Shown here: one piece after another, positions 1 through 8,055 of the stretch
How positions within the stretch are numbered: position 1 is the stretch's first letter
Layout: every line of letters begins with the position of its first letter
NCBI GenBank assembly: GCA_015655165.1
Contig: JAATFN010000016.1
Span: 1 to 8,374, forward strand
Length of the DNA: 8,374 nucleotides
Direction: 5' to 3'
DNA from: Betaproteobacteria bacterium
Lineage (GTDB): Bacteria; Pseudomonadota; Gammaproteobacteria; Burkholderiales; Burkholderiaceae_D
Program-made: the position numbers and the translations under genes
The notes under the pieces: generated by a model
Database searches by the model: none
Told to the model about the DNA's origin: nothing
Seen by the model: only the letters and a program-made list of their open reading frames with translations

Positions 1-230
1 GATGCTTCAGCTTCCAGACGTGCCATGACTTTACCTGTTGTTGCCTGAAACACGTCGACTTTGATGCCTGTTTTTGCTTCAAAACCTGTTGCGAGTGTTT
101 TGATGAGGCCACCCGGACCGGCTGTATAGATAGTCAGCTCCTGTGTGCTGGCTGCTGTTGCTGTGAAACCGAAAGACAGAGACAGTAGTAGTGTTGACAA
201 AGGATTGATGAATAATCTGGTGTTTTTCAT
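1..230 (-). CDS. ABC transporter periplasmic substrate-binding protein, N-terminal part (Fbp/Afu-like), cut by the window edge
   Basis: Seen: reading leftward from the ATG at 230-228, an open frame of 76 residues runs off the left edge. It starts MKNTRLFINPLST, followed by a hydrophobic Leu/Ser/Phe stretch and an Ala/Thr-rich region (about residues 14-29), which is a Sec signal peptide likely cleaved near residues 26-28. The mature part begins with ELTIYTAGPGG, then has a TGIKVDVFQATTGKVMARLEAEA segment (about residues 54-76). Known: a mature N-terminus of the form 'L-I/V-Y-T/S-A' followed by 'TGIKV' is typical of family-1 binding proteins for ferric iron and related anions (FbpA/AfuA-like). 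Inference: it delivers a solute to an inner-membrane ABC importer together with the ATPase encoded 24 nt upstream. No clear Shine-Dalgarno precedes the ATG, so translation may be coupled to the ATPase. The substrate cannot be decided from this fragment. ThiB-type or aminoethylphosphonate-type binding is not excluded. Confidence 0.82.
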   Translation of the reverse strand, partial: MKNTRLFINPLSTLLLSLSFGFTATAASTQELTIYTAGPGGLIKTLATGFEAKTGIKVDVFQATTGKVMARLEAEA

Positions 231-254
231 GATGAGTGTGATTCGTTATGTATA

Positions 255-926
255 TTAGTGGCGCAGTGTCTGGATGTCGCTGATTTTTCCAGCTTCCATA
301 TGTGCGATCGTATGTGCCAAGGCATGTGCTTCACTGTGATCGTGTGTAACATAAACAGCCGTTGTACCAAGGTTTTGTAATAAAACACGGATTTCTTCAC
401 AGAGTGATTCGCGTAAAGTGCGGTCAAGGTTGGAGAGTGGCTCGTCAAATAATAAAATCTGCGGTCGTGCAACAATGGCACGTGCTAAGGCGACACGTTG
501 TTGTTGCCCCCCCGACAGTTCTGCAGGTTTGCGTTTTCTGAACGCATCAAGGCCCACCATATTTAATGCTTCTGCGACCCGGCTATGTTGTTCATCACGG
601 GAGATACCCCGCATTTGTAACGGAAATGAGACGTTGCGCTCAATGGTCATATGTGGCCATAGCGCATAGTCCTGAAATACCATACCAAGACTTCTACGTT
701 CCGATGGCACGTTGATGTTTTCGCTATAGATACATTGATGACCGAAAGTGATCGTGCCTTTTTGCGGTTGCAACAGACCTGCCAATGCTTTCAATAACGT
801 GCTTTTTCCACAACCGGACGGCCCCAGCAAAGCCAGAACCGTCCCCGCAGAAACATCAAGGTTGATATCGTTTAATACAGTCTGTCCATGGAAGTCATGT
901 GACAGACCACGTATTGTTATGCCCAT
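255..926 (-). CDS. ABC transporter ATP-binding protein (FbpC/PotA-like, short form)
   Basis: A 223-residue nucleotide-binding domain with every ABC motif intact: Walker A GPSGCGKST (35-43), Q-loop Gln85 in VFQDYALWPHMT, signature LSGGQQQR (137-144), Walker B ILLFDEP (157-163, catalytic Glu162), D-loop SNLD (165-168) and H-loop His195 in VTHDHSEA. Known: 'DYALWPHMT' and 'EPLSNLD' are typical of the CUT1/Fbp-type importers of ferric iron, polyamine, phosphonate or sulfate. Most of those ATPases are about 350 residues with a C-terminal TOBE/regulatory domain. Here the protein stops soon after the H-loop, so that domain is absent. Role: ATP hydrolysis on the cytoplasmic face of an importer. The gene starts 23 nt after the porin stop and ends 24 nt before the binding protein, which suggests co-transcription. 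No strong Shine-Dalgarno is visible. The signature motif is encoded through a run of seven G (minus strand). Family call is firm, substrate is not. Confidence 0.93.
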   Translation of the reverse strand: MGITIRGLSHDFHGQTVLNDINLDVSAGTVLALLGPSGCGKSTLLKALAGLLQPQKGTITFGHQCIYSENINVPSERRSLGMVFQDYALWPHMTIERNVSFPLQMRGISRDEQHSRVAEALNMVGLDAFRKRKPAELSGGQQQRVALARAIVARPQILLFDEPLSNLDRTLRESLCEEIRVLLQNLGTTAVYVTHDHSEAHALAHTIAHMEAGKISDIQTLRH

Positions 927-949
927 ATCGTATTGATGTTCTATGTTGA

Positions 950-2044
950 TTAGAAAGCGTGCTTCATACCGACAGTCAGACCGAACTGGTTCTTACCGGG
1001 CGTGACGTTGACGCCGTATTTCCCACCCAGTACGCTCACAGACGATTTGCTGTTATTGATGACGTAGGCAGACAGTGCATACAGAGACGTACGTTTGGAA
1101 AATGCATATTCGCTACCCAATGCCAGCATTGTAGCTTTTGGATCAGAACCGGCATGTTGGATAGAGGGACATGTGACAGCATTCAAGTTGTCACATACAG
1201 CACCTTTTTGATGATATATAGCAGCAGATAATGTCAGTGGTGTCGAGATTTTATAATTCATCCCGCCCCAGCTCAGGTGGCTTGTGTATTTGTCTTGTAC
1301 CAGTTCCTGACGTAACCAACGATAGCCGCCTGATAATTTGAGTGCGGATTCTCCATACATAAAGCCAATGGTGACACGGTTTTCCTGATTGGACTCGGAG
1401 GCACCCGCAGCAGGGTTTACTGAATGTTTATTGTAGAAAGACAGGCCGGTATCGAGTGCCTTGGTTTGATATCGCAATGTCAATTCAAGCATGCGTGCTT
1501 GGTCGTCTTTGACTGCTGCGCTGACATCGTCCCAACTGCGGCTATATAAAGCACCTAACGATATAATACCGAATTTTTTGATGTATTTAAGCGTGTTGTC
1601 CGCACGGTCGGAGAAAGCACTATCGATGCGTTTGATACCGTAGTTTGTACTACCCAATGCATTGTACTTGCTCATCCAGTCTGTCATGAATGTGCTTTGA
1701 CGACCTAATGTCAGTTCGCCATATGTTTTGTCCGATAAGCCGATAAATGCCTGACGGCCAAATAAGCGGCTTTGTGATTGTGTACCGTCTGATGTATCCA
1801 TACCTGTTTCCAGTGTAAAGATCGCTTTTAATTCGTTACCAAGATCTTCTGTCCCTTTAAAGCCCAGACGGGATCCTGCCAGATCACCTGAACTCATCGA
1901 GTAGGATGTGCCTTTCGGACGGTTATTAACGATCTGAACGCCATTGTCTATAATGCCGTAGACTTGAACGTTGTCTGCGTATGCTACCTGAATGGATGCT
2001 GCAAGTGTGCCCAAAATGGCAACTTGATAGAAACGTACTTTCAT
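950..2044 (-). CDS. Gram-negative general porin (betaproteobacterial trimeric type)
   Basis: Predicted 364 residues from the ATG at 2044. The frame stays open to an upstream ATG at 2128, but the inner start is chosen because it begins a Sec signal peptide (MKVRFYQVAI, hydrophobic to about residue 20, cleavage after AYA at 21-23) and has an AAGAGGA ribosome-binding site 9 nt upstream. The mature protein opens with DNVQVYGIIDNGVQ, the usual first beta strand of Neisseria/Bordetella-type porins, and carries LAGSRLGFKGTEDLGN (55-70), RLFGRQAFIGL (93-103), YGELTLGRQ (108-116) and DRADNTLKY (146-154). It ends in GMKHAF, with the C-terminal Phe recognised by the BAM machinery. Inference: a 16-strand trimeric diffusion channel in the outer membrane. 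Two cysteines (284 and 292) lie close together in a probable surface loop. Followed after 23 nt by the ABC ATPase, so it may serve the same substrate. Preceded by a 157-nt gap expected to hold its promoter. Confidence 0.93.
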   Translation of the reverse strand: MKVRFYQVAILGTLAASIQVAYADNVQVYGIIDNGVQIVNNRPKGTSYSMSSGDLAGSRLGFKGTEDLGNELKAIFTLETGMDTSDGTQSQSRLFGRQAFIGLSDKTYGELTLGRQSTFMTDWMSKYNALGSTNYGIKRIDSAFSDRADNTLKYIKKFGIISLGALYSRSWDDVSAAVKDDQARMLELTLRYQTKALDTGLSFYNKHSVNPAAGASESNQENRVTIGFMYGESALKLSGGYRWLRQELVQDKYTSHLSWGGMNYKISTPLTLSAAIYHQKGAVCDNLNAVTCPSIQHAGSDPKATMLALGSEYAFSKRTSLYALSAYVINNSKSSVSVLGGKYGVNVTPGKNQFGLTVGMKHAF

Positions 2045-2201
2045 TGCTGGAGATCCTCTTTGGGATTGAATCGGAGAGGACACTTTAGTAAGCGATGATG
2101 ACAGCATCGTGACAATGACATCATTCAATCATTTTTATTCTTGCAGTATGTTGCCAATGAAGTGGAAGTTCTCCAGACAAAGGTGTCTCTAAGCAAGCGA
2201 A
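2045..2201 (-). other. Intergenic region upstream of the porin, expected to hold its promoter
   Basis: This 157-nt gap separates the Sel1-repeat gene stop from the porin start. It has no gene. On the minus strand a TTGGCA (2157-2152) lies near an A/T-rich stretch (2137-2131) that could be a poor -35/-10 pair, but the spacing (14-15 nt) is short and I would not rely on it. A small inverted repeat AGACA-AAGG-TGTCT (2175-2188) lies just after the Sel1 stop. It has no T-run, so it is not a convincing terminator and the two genes could still be co-transcribed. Confidence 0.3.
2054..2060 (-). promoter_or_regulatory. Ribosome-binding site deciding the porin start
   Basis: On the minus strand AAGAGGA lies 9 nt before the ATG at 2044. 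This, and the signal peptide that starts exactly there, favours the inner start over the ATG at 2128, whose 28 extra residues are Ser/Thr-rich and would bury the signal peptide. Confidence 0.6.
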
Positions 2202-3095
2202 TTATTTAGATAGATACGCATTTAACGCCACGATGAGTTTTCCTGGCGGATAGATTGTCTTTGACAGTGCCACGGCATTGTCGATTTCTTGTGGCTGCAT
2301 ATGCTGTTTTAATATTTCAGCCTGATCATGTGCCTGTTTTTGTTTGTATTCTTCTTTATGTTCTCTGGTGGCGAGTTCGAATAATGCATAGGCTACAACA
2401 TAATTCGTTGGGAGACCGTTTTCCAGCATATATAACAATCCAAGTGGAACAAGTGCATCCAGATAACCAGCATTGGCTGCATGTAAGAACCAGTGGCAGG
2501 ATTTTTCCAGATCCTTCATGATCGTATCGGTTCTTCCAAAGAAAACACCCAGGCTATACATGCTGGGCGCATGGCCTTTTTTAGCTGCTTTTTTGAACCA
2601 TTTAATGGCATCCATGCCTTTCTTACGCGGATCTTGCTCGCTGCATAAAACACCTAATTCATACATGGCATCAATGTTGTCCAGTTTTGTTGCTTTAATA
2701 AACCATATTTCGGATTTTTCGATTTCTTTGAAGCCTGATGCTTCTAATCTATACAGATTACCTAATGCCATCATGGCTTCCATGCTGTTGTGCTCATCGA
2801 CTGCCAGATGAAACCATTGTCTTGCTTCTTTATAGTCTTGATATTGGTCGATCAATAAATTGCCCAGATTATTCATTGCAACAGGGTTGCCGCTTTTGGA
2901 TGCCATGCGTAGCCATTTCGTGGCTTCCAGATAATTGAGTGTTTCCGCATTGGCATAATAATTTCCTAGCGTGCACATTGCATCGACATCACCGTCAAGC
3001 GCCCGGCTTTCCAGCTCGTTGATGTCTGGATTTATTGGCATTTGTACAGCCGGTATCGGTTCCTCTGGCGTGGAGTCGGGCGTTGTGTTTTTCAT
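2202..3095 (-). CDS. Sel1-like repeat (TPR-like) protein
   Basis: A 297-residue protein built from about six tandem Sel1-like repeats of 33-37 residues: roughly 32-65, 66-98, 99-135, 136-170, 171-206 and 207-242. Each has the pattern 'A-M/L-x-x-LG-x-x-Y/L ... A-x-x-W/Y-F/L-x-x-A', for example AMCTLGNYY, AMNNLGNLL, AMYELGVLC and SMYSLGVFF. A Pro/Glu-rich N-terminal segment (5-25) precedes the repeats and a charged helical tail (KEEYKQKQAHDQAEIL) follows. There is no signal peptide or membrane segment, so it is probably cytoplasmic. Known: Sel1 repeats form alpha-alpha solenoids that mediate protein-protein contacts in signalling, envelope stress or secretion. They give no catalytic function. 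The start at 3095 has only a weak GGGTT-type ribosome-binding site. No partner can be named from context: the gene lies divergent to the thiamine operon and 157 nt upstream of the porin. A TATACT on the minus strand (3158-3153) could be a -10 element, without a recognisable -35. Confidence 0.88.
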   Translation of the reverse strand: MKNTTPDSTPEEPIPAVQMPINPDINELESRALDGDVDAMCTLGNYYANAETLNYLEATKWLRMASKSGNPVAMNNLGNLLIDQYQDYKEARQWFHLAVDEHNSMEAMMALGNLYRLEASGFKEIEKSEIWFIKATKLDNIDAMYELGVLCSEQDPRKKGMDAIKWFKKAAKKGHAPSMYSLGVFFGRTDTIMKDLEKSCHWFLHAANAGYLDALVPLGLLYMLENGLPTNYVVAYALFELATREHKEEYKQKQAHDQAEILKQHMQPQEIDNAVALSKTIYPPGKLIVALNAYLSK

Positions 3096-3408
3096 TTCTA
3101 ACCCAGATCAAATCTTGTTTGTAGAGATTTCGCAAGGAGAAAGTCGATACCAAGTATAACGTGGACAGAGAATATATCTGGCGCTGAATATGCAGAAATA
3201 TAGGAGATTACTCACCGGATGTAGGGGGTGTTTTATTGCCGTATTTCACAATTGTTGCATCTCTGGGAATTGTTTTTTAAGCGTACTTTTAGAGATTGGT
3301 TACAAAAACTTGTTTTACGGAAACAAGATGCCATCGTTGGGGGGGTGCCATAGATCGATTATCCGTGTAGAATTCAGGCCGTGATACGCTGAAATGCGTG
3401 GCACATAT
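3096..3408. other. Divergent intergenic region between the Sel1-repeat gene and the thiC leader
   Basis: These 313 nt contain no convincing gene. Visible structure: a perfect 7-bp inverted repeat CTTGTTT / AAACAAG with a 5-nt loop (3309-3327), followed on the minus strand by five T; a run of seven G at 3339-3345; and a TAGAAT hexamer at 3368-3373, the best -10 candidate for the thiamine operon. The 64-codon frame at 3190-3384 has no family resemblance and is treated as noise. Confidence 0.5.
3345..3373 (+). promoter_or_regulatory. Candidate sigma-70 promoter of the thiamine operon
   Basis: TAGAAT at 3368-3373 matches the -10 consensus at five of six positions. GTGCCA at 3345-3350, 17 nt upstream, matches TTGACA at four of six. 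Transcription would begin near 3380, about 30 nt before the riboswitch aptamer, which is where a leader start would be expected. It was found by eye only, and the -35 is weak. Confidence 0.38.
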
Positions 3409-3487
3409 GCTAGGGGTCCTGATTGCAAACGCTTTCGGGTGAGAAATACCCTTACACCTGATCTGGGTAATGCCAGCGAAGGGAAGC
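3409..3487 (+). promoter_or_regulatory. TPP riboswitch aptamer (THI element) of thiC
   Basis: Seen: the conserved blocks occur in the right order, AGGGGT (3412-3417), GTGAGAAATACCC (3439-3451), ACACCTGATCTGGG (3454-3467), TAATGCCAGCG (3468-3478) and AAGGGAAGC (3479-3487). P1 can form from GCT (3409-3411) with AGC (3485-3487), P2 from GGGG with the CCC at 3449-3451, P3 from CCTGA (3418-3422) with TCGGG (3435-3439), and P5 from CTGG (3463-3466) with CCAG (3472-3475). Known: this is the thiamine-pyrophosphate-binding aptamer widespread before thi genes. The usual CTGAGA box reads GTGAGA here, but the base it pairs with has changed from G to C, so the helix is kept. It lies 87 nt before the thiC ATG. 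The aptamer call is firm. Exact ends are approximate. Confidence 0.96.
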
Positions 3488-3494
3488 TGCTGAA

Positions 3495-3520
3495 TGTCAT
3501 TACGCCTGTCTGGCGTGACA
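3495..3520 (+). other. Stem-loop between the TPP aptamer and the anti-Shine-Dalgarno
   Basis: TGTCA (3495-3499) pairs with TGACA (3516-3520), and CGCC (3503-3506) with GGCG (3512-3515). This leaves a 3-nt bulge (TTA) and a 5-nt loop. No T-run follows, so it is not an intrinsic terminator. It may act as a spacer or pause hairpin that brings the aptamer close to the expression platform. Confidence 0.5.
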
Positions 3521-3529
3521 ATGTTCTAG

Positions 3530-5488
<1,959 letters not shown>

Positions 5489-5492
5489 TCCC

Positions 5493-5693
5493 ATGGAAAT
5501 TATATTAAACGCACAGCCACATCGGCTTCAGGCAGTGCATACAGTGCAAGAGTTGGTCGCTTCATTGGAGTTAACCGGTAAAGCGATTGCAGTTGCCGTC
5601 AATCGTCGTGTTATTGCATCAACGCTTTGGGAGGCAACGCTACTCAATGAGCAAGATAAAGTCGATATAGTGCGTGCAATTGGCGGGGGCTAA
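5493..5693 (+). CDS. thiS: Sulfur carrier protein ThiS
   Basis: A 66-residue ubiquitin-fold protein that carries sulfur as a C-terminal thiocarboxylate to thiazole synthase. Seen: [19 protein letters not shown] (33-51), DKVDIVRAI (55-63) and the essential C-terminal Gly-Gly, here as GGG directly before the stop. Length is the usual 65-67. The frame is open back to an ATG at 5451 inside thiC, but the start at 5493 (MEIILNAQP) matches the family N-terminus and lies 4 nt after the thiC stop. No clear Shine-Dalgarno precedes it, so translation is probably coupled to thiC. Its activating enzyme ThiF is not encoded nearby, and the next gene, thiG, encodes its partner. Confidence 0.95.
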   Translation: MEIILNAQPHRLQAVHTVQELVASLELTGKAIAVAVNRRVIASTLWEATLLNEQDKVDIVRAIGGG

Positions 5694-5743
5694 CGCTTGG
5701 GCGAGCTTGGTACAGTCGATATCAATTTGATTTAGGAAATACA

Positions 5744-6553
5744 ATGCAAACAGATGGTGTAATACAAAAAAATGGTGATACAGGTTTGGTGATTGCAGGC
5801 CAGACGTTTCGTTCCCGTTTGTTGGTTGGTAGTGGCAAATATAAAGATCTGGAAGAAACCAGACTGGCAACCGAAGCCAGCGGTGCACAAATTATTACAG
5901 TGGCAATTCGTCGTACCAACATCGGACAAGATCCGCATGCACCGAGTTTGCTCGATGTCGTGCCACCTTCGCAATATACGATTTTACCGAATACGGCAGG
6001 TTGTTATAACGCCGAAGATGCAGTCTATACATTGCAGTTGGCACGTGAGTTATTGCATGGTCATAAGCTTGTTAAGCTGGAAGTGCTGGGAGATGAAAAA
6101 ACGTTGTTTCCCAATATGCCCGAAACATTGAAAGCGGCAAAAATACTGGTGGATGATGGCTTTGATGTGATGGTGTACTGCAGTGATGATCCGATTCAGG
6201 CAAAAATGCTGGAAGATATCGGCTGTGTTGCTGTCATGCCGCTTGCATCGTTAATCGGTTCCGGCATGGGTATTTTAAATCCATGGAACCTGTCGTTGAT
6301 TATTGCGCAGGCCAATGTGCCGGTATTAGTCGATGCCGGTGTGGGTACTGCATCAGACGCTGCGATTGCCATGGAGCTGGGGTGTGATGGTGTCTTGATG
6401 AATACCGCCATTGCCGGAGCTAATGATCCGATTCGTATGGCGAGTGCAATGAAGCTGGCTGTTGAAGCCGGACGACAAGCCTATCTGGCAGGACGCATTG
6501 CCAAACGCTTTGCGGCATCTCCTTCGTCTCCGATGGCTGGACGCGTGGTATGA
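5744..6553 (+). CDS. thiG: Thiazole synthase ThiG
   Basis: A 269-residue TIM-barrel enzyme that condenses 1-deoxy-D-xylulose 5-phosphate, dehydroglycine and the ThiS thiocarboxylate to form the thiazole phosphate half of thiamine. Seen: [12 protein letters not shown] (22-33), the AIRRTNIG segment (54-61), [14 protein letters not shown] (81-94), KLEVLGD with Lys111 as the expected Schiff-base lysine, and the phosphate-binding [14 protein letters not shown] followed by [12 protein letters not shown] near the C-terminus. Length is slightly above the family's 255-260 because of about 12 extra N-terminal residues. The start at 5744 is supported by AGGA 6 nt upstream. It begins 50 nt after thiS and overlaps thiD by 4 nt (ATGA). 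Confidence 0.97.
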   Translation: MQTDGVIQKNGDTGLVIAGQTFRSRLLVGSGKYKDLEETRLATEASGAQIITVAIRRTNIGQDPHAPSLLDVVPPSQYTILPNTAGCYNAEDAVYTLQLARELLHGHKLVKLEVLGDEKTLFPNMPETLKAAKILVDDGFDVMVYCSDDPIQAKMLEDIGCVAVMPLASLIGSGMGILNPWNLSLIIAQANVPVLVDAGVGTASDAAIAMELGCDGVLMNTAIAGANDPIRMASAMKLAVEAGRQAYLAGRIAKRFAASPSSPMAGRVV

Positions 6554-7362
6554 GTACGCTTGCAGCGGTGCCTTGTGTACTGGTTTTTTCCGGTTCTGAC
6601 CCGAGTGGTGGTGCCGGTATGCAGGCAGATATTCCGGCCATATCTGCCGTTGGTGCCCATCCTTTGACTGTGCCTACCGCATTAACCGTGCAAGACAATG
6701 TCAGCGTGTTTGCCGTGCATCCTGTGCCATCTGAATTGGTGGCGCATCAGGCACAGGTCTTGATTGACCGTTTCGATATCCGTGCGATCAAATTAGGGAT
6801 TGTCGGCAATAGTGACAATGCCGACGTCATCGCGCAATTAATCGGCCAGTTAAGGCAGCGTAATCCGGCATTGCCTGTTGTGTTTGATCCTGTGCTGGCA
6901 AATGGCAAGGGAGACAATTTATCTGCCGACGATGCTGTTCTGGCTTTGATGCCTTTGTATGCCTTGGCGACGGTGATAACACCGAACCTGAATGAGGCAT
7001 CGCGTTTATGCGGGGCGGACAAGACACCACAGCAACAAGCAGAACTTTTGCTCGAGCGTGGTTGCGAGCATGTATTGTTAAAAGGCGGGCATGGTCCAAG
7101 TCATGAGGATGTCACGAATCGCTGGTTCTCCCGTCAAGGTGGAACAAATGCCTGGACGTGGGCACGTTTACCGGATGAATTTCATGGCAGTGGTTGTACA
7201 TTGGCCGCTGCATTGTCAGGTTATCTGGCACAAGGATATGCCATTCAAGATGCAATTGTAGCGGCGCAACGGTATTGTCAGCATGCATTGGACAATGCAT
7301 ATAGCATTGCGGAAGGGCAAAAAATTCCCAATCGTGTCATACCGTTTTTAAAGGAAGCATGA
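6550..7362 (+). CDS. thiD: Hydroxymethylpyrimidine/phosphomethylpyrimidine kinase ThiD
   Basis: A 270-residue ribokinase-fold enzyme that phosphorylates HMP and HMP-P to HMP-PP. Seen: [14 protein letters not shown] (14-27, substrate site), the PTALTVQDN segment (42-50), KLGIVGN (81-87), [13 protein letters not shown] (112-124), [10 protein letters not shown] (144-153), LLKGGH (176-181) and the anion-hole and catalytic motif [12 protein letters not shown] (212-223) with Cys216. Length is normal. Its ATG overlaps the thiG stop by 4 nt and no strong separate ribosome-binding site is visible, which points to translational coupling. The 112-124 segment reads [11 protein letters not shown] rather than the enterobacterial VLDTVM-type sequence, a variant I believe occurs in other betaproteobacteria. 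Confidence 0.95.
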   Translation: MSTLAAVPCVLVFSGSDPSGGAGMQADIPAISAVGAHPLTVPTALTVQDNVSVFAVHPVPSELVAHQAQVLIDRFDIRAIKLGIVGNSDNADVIAQLIGQLRQRNPALPVVFDPVLANGKGDNLSADDAVLALMPLYALATVITPNLNEASRLCGADKTPQQQAELLLERGCEHVLLKGGHGPSHEDVTNRWFSRQGGTNAWTWARLPDEFHGSGCTLAAALSGYLAQGYAIQDAIVAAQRYCQHALDNAYSIAEGQKIPNRVIPFLKEA

Positions 7363-7976
7363 TGCATGTATTAAAAGGCTTATATGTCGTCACCCCTGAT
7401 TGGGATGATACCGATAAGTTGATTGCTGCGACCGAGTCGGCATTAATCGGTGGCGCACAGCTTGTCCAGTACCGGCATAAAACTGCCGATGCTGTGTTGC
7501 GTCGCGAACAGGCTGCAGCGTTGCTGGATATGTGTCGTAAATATGGCATACCGTTTATTGTGAACGACCATGTTGATGTCTGTCTGGAAATCGATGCGGA
7601 CGGTATTCATGTTGGCGGTACAGATCAATCGGTGGCGGCAGTCAGAGCATTGGTCGGCCCCGATAAAATTGTCGGTGCTTCCTGTTATGGGACATTGCAA
7701 TTGGCAATTAATGCACAAGCCAATGGGGCAAGTTATGTGGCTTTTGGTGGATTTTATCCATCACGTGTCAAAAAATATGATTTTAAAACGCCTGTCGACA
7801 TTGTGAGCCAAGCCAAAGCACAATTATCCGTGCCGGTTGTGGTCATCGGTGGTATGACGCAAGACAATGCATTACCGTTAATTGCAGAAGGTGCCGATAT
7901 GGTTGCGGCAATTAGCAGTGTTTACATGGTAGATGATGTCGAAAGTGCGGCAAGACAGTTTGCCGATTCTTTTTAA
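7359..7976 (+). CDS. thiE: Thiamine-phosphate synthase ThiE
   Basis: A 205-residue TIM-barrel enzyme that joins HMP-PP and thiazole phosphate to make thiamine phosphate and pyrophosphate. Seen: QYRHK (37-41), FIVNDHVDVCLEIDADGIHVG (split 67-76 and 77-86), GASCY (106-110, the variant with Tyr where many bacteria have His), AFGGFYPSRVKK (128-139), PVVVIGGMTQDN (159-170) and VAAISSVY (182-189). Two ATGs stand side by side at 7359 and 7362. The first overlaps the thiD stop as ATGA, while the second is better spaced (6 nt) from AAGGA at 7351-7355. Either is possible and they differ by one Met. It is the last gene of the operon. Its product needs ThiL, encoded elsewhere, to become thiamine pyrophosphate, the riboswitch ligand. 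Confidence 0.96.
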   Translation: MMHVLKGLYVVTPDWDDTDKLIAATESALIGGAQLVQYRHKTADAVLRREQAAALLDMCRKYGIPFIVNDHVDVCLEIDADGIHVGGTDQSVAAVRALVGPDKIVGASCYGTLQLAINAQANGASYVAFGGFYPSRVKKYDFKTPVDIVSQAKAQLSVPVVVIGGMTQDNALPLIAEGADMVAAISSVYMVDDVESAARQFADSF

Positions 7977-8011
7977 TACGGCGAGTGATTGATATATCTG
8001 TCGCCATCATG

Positions 8012-8041
8012 CAAACAGGGCACCAGTGAGTGCCCTGTTTG
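8012..8041. terminator. Perfect hairpin between convergent thiE and dps-like gene, probable bidirectional terminator
   Basis: A perfect 12-bp stem, CAAACAGGGCAC (8012-8023) with GTGCCCTGTTTG (8030-8041), and a 6-nt loop. It lies 35 nt after the thiE stop and 14 nt after the stop of the opposing gene. The outer stem is T/A-rich (TGTTTG then TTTATA on the plus strand), but there is no long uninterrupted T-run on either side, so efficiency is uncertain. Position and symmetry suit a shared terminator for both operons. Confidence 0.85.
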
Positions 8042-8055
8042 TTTATATCTGCACA

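Noticed and set aside
227..481. Minus-strand 84-codon frame overlapping the ABC ATPase
   Set aside because: It is an out-of-frame shadow of the ATPase, whose complete set of ABC motifs fixes the true frame.
1..926. Assigning the ABC genes as a thiamine transporter (thiBPQ) because a thiamine operon is nearby
   Set aside because: The ATPase motifs resemble Fbp/Pot types rather than ThiQ, the genes are on the other strand about 1.5 kb or more away across unrelated genes, and no TPP riboswitch precedes them.
2045..2128. Upstream in-frame start of the porin (28 extra residues)
   Set aside because: The extension would place the signal peptide internally, and the inner ATG at 2044 has a good ribosome-binding site and an authentic signal peptide.
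2175..2188. Small inverted repeat AGACA/TGTCT after the Sel1-repeat gene as a terminator
   Set aside because: Only 5 bp, low stability and no following T-run on the minus strand.
3190..3384. Plus-strand 64-codon frame upstream of the TPP riboswitch
   Set aside because: There is an AGGAG-like stretch nearby, but it lies after the ATG, not before it. The protein has no recognisable pattern and the frame ends in the promoter region. Treated as chance.
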